From contig NZ_JAFIQY010000046.1 in the NCBI RefSeq assembly GCF_022271435.1, positions 1 to 64,000 of the forward strand: DNA of 64,000 bases. Direction: 5' to 3'. This document shows, piece after piece, positions 59,254 through 64,000 of the stretch (position 1 is the first letter of the stretch; every line of letters starts with the position of its first letter). The DNA is from Streptomyces monomycini (GTDB lineage: Bacteria > Actinomycetota > Actinomycetes > Streptomycetales > Streptomycetaceae). A program made the position numbers and the translations under genes. The notes under the pieces were generated by a model. That model worked only from the letters and a program-made list of their open reading frames with translations. It was not told the DNA's origin and did no database searches.

Positions 59254-59532
59254 ATGGCCTCCCTCTTCAGCCGCAGCGCCCGCAAGAACCCCGCCGACAG
59301 CACGGTCACGCTCATCGGCAAGCCAGGCTGCCATCTGTGTGATGTCGCACAGGAAGTCATCGAGCGCGTCTGCGCCGAGACCGGCGCCTCCTGGGAGAAG
59401 AAGGACATCACCCAGGACCAGGAGCTGTACCGCAAGTACTGGGAACAGATTCCGGTCGTCCTCGTGGACGGCGCGCAGCACGATTTCTGGCGGGTCGACC
59501 CCCAGCGGCTGCGCAAGGCACTGGGCGCCTGA
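59254..59532 (+). CDS. Glutaredoxin family protein
   Basis: This 92-residue thioredoxin-fold protein has the active-site motif GKPGCHLCDVAQEVI (C-x2-C) and the PVVLVDGAQHDFWRVDPQRL segment with the conserved cis-Pro region (QIPVVLVD). It is glutaredoxin-like in size and could act in thiol redox exchange, for example with mycothiol. ATG 59254 has GGAGG about 14 bases upstream. It neighbours rex in a redox-themed region. Confidence 0.9.
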   Translation: MASLFSRSARKNPADSTVTLIGKPGCHLCDVAQEVIERVCAETGASWEKKDITQDQELYRKYWEQIPVVLVDGAQHDFWRVDPQRLRKALGA

Positions 59533-59755
59533 CGGCACGAGCCGCTCACCCCACAGCCGTACGAGCCCTTCTACGCCCGGCAGACCAGGCCGCGTACGCC
59601 ACCGGAACCGCCCGGCGTACGCCCGCACCCCGGCGCGCGCCCCGACGGCCCGGCACCGTCACCGGGATGGCCGTAACGCAACGGTCGGCCGCACCGCGGC
59701 CGCCCGACATCCGGCCGTAACCGGCCGCACCGAACAACCTGGCTACGCTAGCTAC

Positions 59756-60748
59756 ATGGCCCACCCGTCGTCCGCCCGCCGTCCCCGTAGGAACGCCTAC
59801 GGCGCGCTCCTCCCCACGGGGTGGTTCAGCCGCCGTAGGCGCCCCGCCACCGCGCGCAGCGTGCTCGCAGGCGAGGCCGCCGCCGAGGCCGCGCGCAAGT
59901 CCTCGCTGGAGGCCGAGGCGCAGGAAGCGGCCGCCCAGGAGGAAGGCGCCGAGGAACCCGAGTTCCCGGTCGTCGGCGACACCCACGCCGCCGCCTTCTT
60001 CGACCTCGACAACACCGTCATGCAGGGCGCGTCCCTCTTCCACTTCGGACGCGGCCTCTACAAGCGGCGCTTCTTCCACAAGCGCGACCTGGCCCGCTTC
60101 GTCTGGCAGCAGATCTACTTCCGTTTCATCGGCTCGGAAAACCCCGAGCACATGGCGGACGCCCGCAACAGCGCGCTCTCCATCGTCCAGGGCCACCGCG
60201 TCTCCGAGCTGATGACCATCGGCGAGGAGATCTACGACGAGTACATGGCCGAACGGATCTGGCCCGGCACCCGCGCCCTCGCCCAGGCCCACCTGGACGC
60301 GGGCCAGAAGGTCTGGCTGGTCACCGCCGCCCCCGTCGAAACCGCGACGATCATCGCGCGCCGGCTCGGCCTGACCGGCGCGCTCGGCACCGTCGCCGAG
60401 TCCGTCGGCGGCGTCTACACCGGCAAACTGGTCGGCGAGCCGCTGCACGGCCCCGCCAAGGCCGAGGCCGTACGGGCCCTGGCCGCCGCCGAGGGCCTGG
60501 ACCTGGAGCGCTGCGCCGCCTACAGCGACTCCGCCAACGACATCCCGATGTTGTCCCTGGTCGGCCACCCGTACGCGGTCAACCCCGACGGCCGCCTCCG
60601 CAAGCACGCCCGCGAACAGGGCTGGCGCCTGCGCGACTACCGGACCGGCCGCAAGGCGGTGAAGATCGGCATCCCGGCGGCCGCCGGCGTGGGAGCACTC
60701 GCGGGCGGCGCGGCCGCGGCGGTGGCACTCCAGAGGCGGCGCCGCTGA
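59756..60748 (+). CDS. HAD-IB family phosphatase
   Basis: This 330-residue protein has a basic N-terminal region and a HAD catalytic domain. The nucleophile is in AAFFDLDNTVMQGASLF (FDLDNT at 82-87), motif II is TAAPVETATIIARRLGL, and motif IV is CAAYSDSANDIPMLSLVG. A C-terminal hydrophobic stretch (IGIPAAAGVGALAGGAAAAVAL) probably anchors it in the membrane. It resembles SerB-type phosphatases and should hydrolyse a small phosphate ester or lipid phosphate. ATG 59756 is preceded by TACGCT with six bases between, suggesting a leaderless mRNA. Confidence 0.92.
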   Translation: MAHPSSARRPRRNAYGALLPTGWFSRRRRPATARSVLAGEAAAEAARKSSLEAEAQEAAAQEEGAEEPEFPVVGDTHAAAFFDLDNTVMQGASLFHFGRGLYKRRFFHKRDLARFVWQQIYFRFIGSENPEHMADARNSALSIVQGHRVSELMTIGEEIYDEYMAERIWPGTRALAQAHLDAGQKVWLVTAAPVETATIIARRLGLTGALGTVAESVGGVYTGKLVGEPLHGPAKAEAVRALAAAEGLDLERCAAYSDSANDIPMLSLVGHPYAVNPDGRLRKHAREQGWRLRDYRTGRKAVKIGIPAAAGVGALAGGAAAAVALQRRRR

Positions 60749-60793
60749 ACCGATTTTTCCGGCGGCCGTGCGCGGTTGCCGGCGGGGGTGCTT

Positions 60794-60863
60794 GGTGGGG
60801 GCTCGCGTTATGCGCGATGGGACCGGTGGTGGGGGCGCGCGTCTTGCGCGATAGGACCGGTGG
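60794..60863 (+). repeat. 36-base direct repeat
   Basis: 60794-60829 and 60828-60863 are 36-base copies differing at four positions; both contain ggtggggg and ggaccggtgg. The copies overlap by two bases, so the period is 34. They lie directly after the HAD phosphatase gene. Confidence 0.8.
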
Positions 60864-60895
60864 GTAGGGGCTCGGGGCCCCGCAGGGGTCACTCT

Positions 60896-60916
60896 CCCCC
60901 AGCCTTCGGCCGGGGG
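60896..60916. repeat. Interspersed C/G hairpin of a type frequent in Streptomyces
   Basis: cccccagccttcggccgggg and one further g form a stem ccccc-a-gcc/ggc-c-ggggg around the loop ttc. From memory, similar hairpins recur in Streptomyces intergenic regions; I cannot count copies here. It touches the left arm of the long inverted repeat. Confidence 0.65.
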
Positions 60917-60924
60917 TGCCCCCA

Positions 60925-61296
60925 CGGCACCGTGTACGTCACCCAGGGTGTCTTGGTGAACCGGGGGCTCCCGGCTGCCTGCGGGGAGCCCCCTACGTGA
61001 CCCCGAGCCCTGGCCGGCGGGCGGCTGTCCCGTGCGATCGGGCTGGGGTTTTCACAGGCCAAGCCAAGCAAGCCCGAGCCCATGGCATTCGGCCAGGCCA
61101 GCAGGGCTGCCTTCCCGCGACCCACCCCGTGCGCCTCACCACCAGGAGGGCGGGCACCAGGGTGATCGTTCTTTTTCCTCCCCCCCACCGACCTCGGCTC
61201 GCCAATCCGGCCGGAGGGGGCGTGTAGGGGGCCATCCCCGCAGGCAGCCGGGAGCCCTCGTTCACCAACCAACCCTGGGCGACGTACACGGTGCCG
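60925..61296. repeat. Long inverted repeat, 72-base arms around 227 bases
   Basis: 60925-60996 and the reverse complement of 61224-61296 match at about 85-90 percent, beginning cggcaccgtgtacgtc and ending ccccctac. The interval between them has no gene. On the - strand the arms read VYVAQGWLVNEGSRLPAG-like, but the frame has no start signal. The layout is that of a small non-autonomous element or a repeated intergenic palindrome. Confidence 0.85.
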
Positions 61297-61700
61297 AGGA
61301 GTTGGCCCCCTGCGCGCCCCCGCCCCACAACGCAAGCAATGCGAGCCGCGCGTCAGCGCAAACCCTCGCGCGAAGCGCGAACCCGCGAAGCCCACCCCGG
61401 CCATCCCCACCGCATACCCCCACCCCACCCCCCACAGTCCCGCCCCCGACGGTCCGCCACAAGGCGCCCCGCAACCAGGCAGATCACGTTCCTTTCTGAT
61501 CAATATCTGCTCAGGAATCGATACTTGATCGGGCATGAATTCGTAACGGACCAGAAGTAATCGATGATTTGAGCAACTGGGTGTAGCGCTGCCTGTACGA
61601 AGCGTTATTCTCCTCAGACGCAAACCGGTACCCACGCGTCCCTACGACGGGTGAACGGTCCCGCACTGCACGTGATGGAAGCTCTGCCTCTGGGAGTCCC

Positions 61701-62483
61701 GTGTACCCACACGTCGGGGTTGACGCCTCGGGCCTGGCTACGCTGCGTACGACACTCGTCGACCACCTGCGCAGTTTTGTCCCCACCGCGATCGCCGTCC
61801 CCGCATTCGCCACAGCCACCCCCGCCGGTCCCTGCTACGCCCTGGCCGACGGAAGCACCACCACCGTCACCAAGACCGGCGGCAGAACACGCCGCGGCGC
61901 GGGCACGCCCGCCGCCCGGCGTCCCGCCGACAGCGACAGCCGCCGCATGATGGACCTCGTCGAGCGCGCCCAGGCCGGCGAGGCAGAGGCGTTCGGACGG
62001 CTCTACGACCAGTACGCCGACACGGTCTACCGCTACATCTACTACCGGGTGGGCGGCCGGGCCACGGCCGAGGACCTGACCAGCGAGACGTTCCTGCGCG
62101 CCCTCCGCCGCATCGGCACCTTCACCTGGCAGGGCCGCGACTTCGGCGCCTGGCTGGTCACGATCGCCCGCAACCTGGTCGCCGACCACTTCAAGTCGTC
62201 GCGCTTCCGCCTGGAGGTCACCACCGGTGAGATGCTCGACGCCAACGAGGTCGAACGCAGCCCCGAGGACTCGGTCCTGGAGTCGCTGTCCAACGCGGCG
62301 CTGCTGGAGGCGGTCCGCAAGCTCAATCCGCAGCAGCAGGAGTGCGTGACGCTGCGCTTCCTCCAGGGCCTGTCGGTCGCGGAGACCGCGCGCGTCATGG
62401 GGAAGAACGAGGGCGCCATCAAGACGCTGCAGTACCGGGCCGTACGGACCCTCGCGCGGCTGCTCCCGGACGACGCCCGCTGA
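61701..62483 (+). CDS. bldN: Developmental ECF sigma factor BldN (with pro-region)
   Basis: This 260-residue ECF sigma factor directs chaplin and rodlin expression for aerial growth and sporulation. The first 86 or so residues (MYPHVGVDASGLATLRTTLV onward, ending near SDSRRMM) are the cleaved pro-sequence known in BldN. Sigma region 2 is at about 87-160 (RLYDQYADTVYRYIYYRVGGRATAEDLTSETFLRALRRI) and region 4 at about 200-250 (LRFLQGLSVAETARVMGKNEGAIKTLQYRAVRTL). The GTG at 61701 follows TGGGAG. The next gene is its anti-sigma factor. Confidence 0.97.
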   Translation: MYPHVGVDASGLATLRTTLVDHLRSFVPTAIAVPAFATATPAGPCYALADGSTTTVTKTGGRTRRGAGTPAARRPADSDSRRMMDLVERAQAGEAEAFGRLYDQYADTVYRYIYYRVGGRATAEDLTSETFLRALRRIGTFTWQGRDFGAWLVTIARNLVADHFKSSRFRLEVTTGEMLDANEVERSPEDSVLESLSNAALLEAVRKLNPQQQECVTLRFLQGLSVAETARVMGKNEGAIKTLQYRAVRTLARLLPDDAR

Positions 62484-62966
62484 CCGCCGCCACGGCGCAC
62501 GGACCCCGGTCCGTGCCGCCTGCCGTGCCCCGGTTGCCACCCGCGTCCCCGTGCCCACTGCGCTTCCGCCTGCCTCACCGCCCCGGGCCGTCCACTCCGG
62601 CCCGCCGCCAGGACTAACGCCTGAACCACCGCCCCGATCGCCTGAATCTCCCGGACCGATGTTGACGGCCACGCCCTCCGTACGCCCTCGGGTTCACCGT
62701 GCGTGCCCGCTGACACGCCCGGCGCCGGCCACCGCGGCGATCGACCGTGAGTGTCCGTTCGTGACCGTTCGGTCAGATCATCGTGAGTGCGTAACCCAAG
62801 TGCCGCGGCGCTCGTTGTGCAGAACGCAGGCTCCTCGCGGTCACGCCATGCCCGCACCCTCTCACTCGATCGAGTGGATGCGAGCAGGGCGTGCAACCTT
62901 CCGGCCCGTCTGGATAGTCAAGCCAGTCCGGGGAGTCGAGCGGGATGACGAGAGGAGGTGCCGCCC
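62484..62966. promoter_or_regulatory. Intergenic region between bldN and rsbN
   Basis: This 483-base gap has no supported gene in its left 300 bases. Its right part holds the likely sigma-BldN promoter of rsbN (62790-62818) and a leader of about 140 bases ending in the strong ribosome binding site AGAGGAGGTG. No terminator stem was recognised after bldN. Confidence 0.6.
62790..62818 (+). promoter_or_regulatory. Putative sigma-BldN promoter of rsbN
   Basis: CGTAAC (62790-62795) and CGTTGT (62813-62818) are 17 bases apart. As I recall, the reported sigma-BldN consensus is CGTAAC-N16-CGTTGA, so this is a near match with one extra spacer base and a changed last base. Autoregulation of the anti-sigma gene by BldN is established in Streptomyces. 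Confidence 0.75.
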
Positions 62967-64000
62967 GTGATCGCGAACGTATCGGTGCACCGGCGGGCTA
63001 ACGCCTTCGCCCAGGCCCTGGAGGATCAGGTCCTTCCGGGCGCGGCGGCCGAGGACGAGGTCGGCACACCGGCGGAAGCGTGCGGAGAAACAAGGCTGTT
63101 GGCGGTCGCCGGCACCCTCGGAGAACTCCCCAAGCCGGAGTTGGACCCCGAGGTCAAGACCGTCCACCGGGCCCAGCTCATCGCGGCGATGGAGGCGGCC
63201 TTCGCCGAAGGCGCCGCGTCCGACGGCTCACGGGTGCCGCAGCAGCGCGGGACGCGTGGCGCGCACCGCGCGGCGAAGTCCCTGGGCCGGCTGCGCCCCC
63301 GGTCGCGACTGTCGAAGGGTCTCGCGGCGGGCGGCCTGACGGTGGGCGTCGCGGCCGGCGCCTTCAGCGGCGTCGCCGCCGCCAGCTCCGACGCGCTCCC
63401 CGGCGACTCGCTGTACCCCCTCAAGCGCGGCATGGAGGACCTCAAGCTGAACCTGACGGGTGACGTGGCCGACCGCGGCCGCCTCTTCCTCGACCAGGCG
63501 TCCACGCGCATGTTCGAGGCCCACCGCCTCATGGAGCGCATCCGCTCCGGCCCCCTCGACCACGAGTCGCTCGGCGAGATCCGCAAGGCGCTGTCCGGCG
63601 TCAAGCAGGACGCCGGCGAGGGCCACCGCCTCCTCCACGAGGAGTACGAGCGCGACGGCTCCCTCGGCCCCATCCAGACGCTCAACTCCTTCACCAAGTC
63701 GCACCGCGACAGCTGGACCCGGCTGCGCGACCGCCTGCCGGCCCAGCTGACGGACGTGCGCGACGAGGTCAGCTCGGTCTTCGACGCCATAGACGAAGAG
63801 GTCGGACCGCTGCGCTCCCTGCTGCCCAAGAACCCGGGCGGCGAGAGCCACCACGAGAAGGCGCGCGAGGCGCCCGCGCCGGGCACCTCCCAGGGCCGTA
63901 CGGACCACCCGTCACCGTCCGGGAAGAGCTCCTCCTCGTCCGGCAAGGCCGACGGCTCGCACGCGCCGGAGCGTCGGCCGGCCTCGTCCCCGTCCCAGGA
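62967..64000 (+). CDS. rsbN: Anti-sigma factor RsbN (partial, continues past the window)
   Basis: At least 344 residues are present and the frame runs off the right edge. The N-terminal part (residues 1-60) is the cytosolic sigma-binding domain (ANAFAQALEDQVLPG, RAQLIAAMEAAF). A basic region, then a transmembrane helix at about 116-140 (GLAAGGLTVGVAAGAFSGVAAAS) follows. The DUF5667 extracytoplasmic region starts DALPGDSLYPLKRGMEDLKLNLT. RsbN holds BldN inactive at the membrane. GTG 62967 follows AGAGGAGGTG. Confidence 0.95.
   Translation, partial: MIANVSVHRRANAFAQALEDQVLPGAAAEDEVGTPAEACGETRLLAVAGTLGELPKPELDPEVKTVHRAQLIAAMEAAFAEGAASDGSRVPQQRGTRGAHRAAKSLGRLRPRSRLSKGLAAGGLTVGVAAGAFSGVAAASSDALPGDSLYPLKRGMEDLKLNLTGDVADRGRLFLDQASTRMFEAHRLMERIRSGPLDHESLGEIRKALSGVKQDAGEGHRLLHEEYERDGSLGPIQTLNSFTKSHRDSWTRLRDRLPAQLTDVRDEVSSVFDAIDEEVGPLRSLLPKNPGGESHHEKAREAPAPGTSQGRTDHPSPSGKSSSSSGKADGSHAPERRPASSPSQ

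Larger units (their letters stand above)
60749..61700. other. 0.95-kb gene-free block of repeats and hairpins before bldN
   Basis: No gene is supported here, although the - strand has a long frame that fails codon and start tests. The block contains a 36-base direct repeat, a common Streptomyces-type C/G hairpin, a 72-base inverted repeat with a 227-base loop, and at its right end the comparatively AT-rich bldN leader (about 61490-61700). The structures are itemised separately. Confidence 0.75.

Noticed and set aside
61541..61566. A sigma-BldN promoter in the bldN leader (CGTAAC then CGATGA)
   Set aside because: The spacer is only 14 bases and the -10 match is poor compared with the rsbN site.
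60889..61635. A 248-codon - strand frame between the HAD phosphatase and bldN
   Set aside because: It crosses both arms of the inverted repeat and a hairpin, lacks a ribosome binding site, and its translation looks like repeat-derived sequence.
1..64000. CRISPR array, prophage or insertion sequence
   Set aside because: I saw no regularly spaced repeats with unique spacers, and no integrase, transposase or phage structural protein. The tandem repeats found are short and contiguous.
1..64000. tRNA or rRNA genes
   Set aside because: No cloverleaf with GGTTCGA-type T loop and CCA-proximal stem was recognised, despite the lysS and argS genes. A covariance-model search would settle it.

Overview
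The window is high-GC actinobacterial chromosome and almost certainly Streptomyces. The evidence is the extreme G/C bias at third codon positions, frequent GTG and TTG starts, TANNNT leaderless promoters, the futalosine menaquinone genes, a rex-hemACDB operon, and the developmental pair bldN-rsbN at the right edge. No phage, integrase, transposase, rRNA, tRNA or CRISPR array was seen.

Region 1 (about 1-21 kb) is mostly core metabolism. mqnE, an Lrp/AsnC regulator, ubiX, mqnP and mqnL form the late futalosine menaquinone pathway. A cytidine-deaminase-fold enzyme, a 2-oxoglutarate/Fe oxygenase, and DUF4291 and SRPBCC proteins follow. Next come the System II cytochrome c maturation operon resA-ccdA-resB-ccsB, a NodB-like deacetylase lipoprotein, hemL with a coupled histidine phosphatase, and a STAS protein.

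Region 2 (about 20-36.6 kb) is accessory. It holds an SDR/cupin pair, a TetR gene facing an FAD monooxygenase across a cluster of five operator-like repeats, a stand-alone AAA ATPase, a YnfA-type protein and a second SDR. Then come tandem repeats, a 40-bp perfect palindrome and a frameshifted membrane gene, a tandem pair of RNHCP zinc-motif proteins, a second TetR facing a ketopantoate-reductase-like gene, and rtcB. Two DUF3558-type lipoproteins and a GH65 phosphorylase/beta-phosphoglucomutase operon close the region.

Region 3 (about 36.6-52.8 kb) has divergent class I lysS and argS, a membrane-anchored HTH protein, DUF4232 and DUF4328 proteins, and a class A beta-lactamase-like enzyme. A WhiJ-type module follows (HATPase, DUF5753 HTH protein, DUF397 protein, Phd-like protein). 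After it come a leaderless XRE-cupin/GNAT operon, two tandem secreted trypsins with near-identical promoters, a beta/gamma-crystallin-like secreted protein and a secreted protein built from an internal duplication.

Region 4 (about 52.8-64 kb) is the rex-hemA-hemC-hemD-hemB operon behind a Rex operator. Its four hem genes overlap by 4 bases each. Beyond it lie a glutaredoxin-like protein, a HAD phosphatase, a 0.9-kb gene-free block of repeats, and bldN with the start of rsbN. A sequence matching the remembered sigma-BldN consensus sits upstream of rsbN. The theme is redox and respiration (menaquinone, cytochrome c, heme, Rex) next to development (BldN/RsbN, WhiJ-like genes, secreted proteases).
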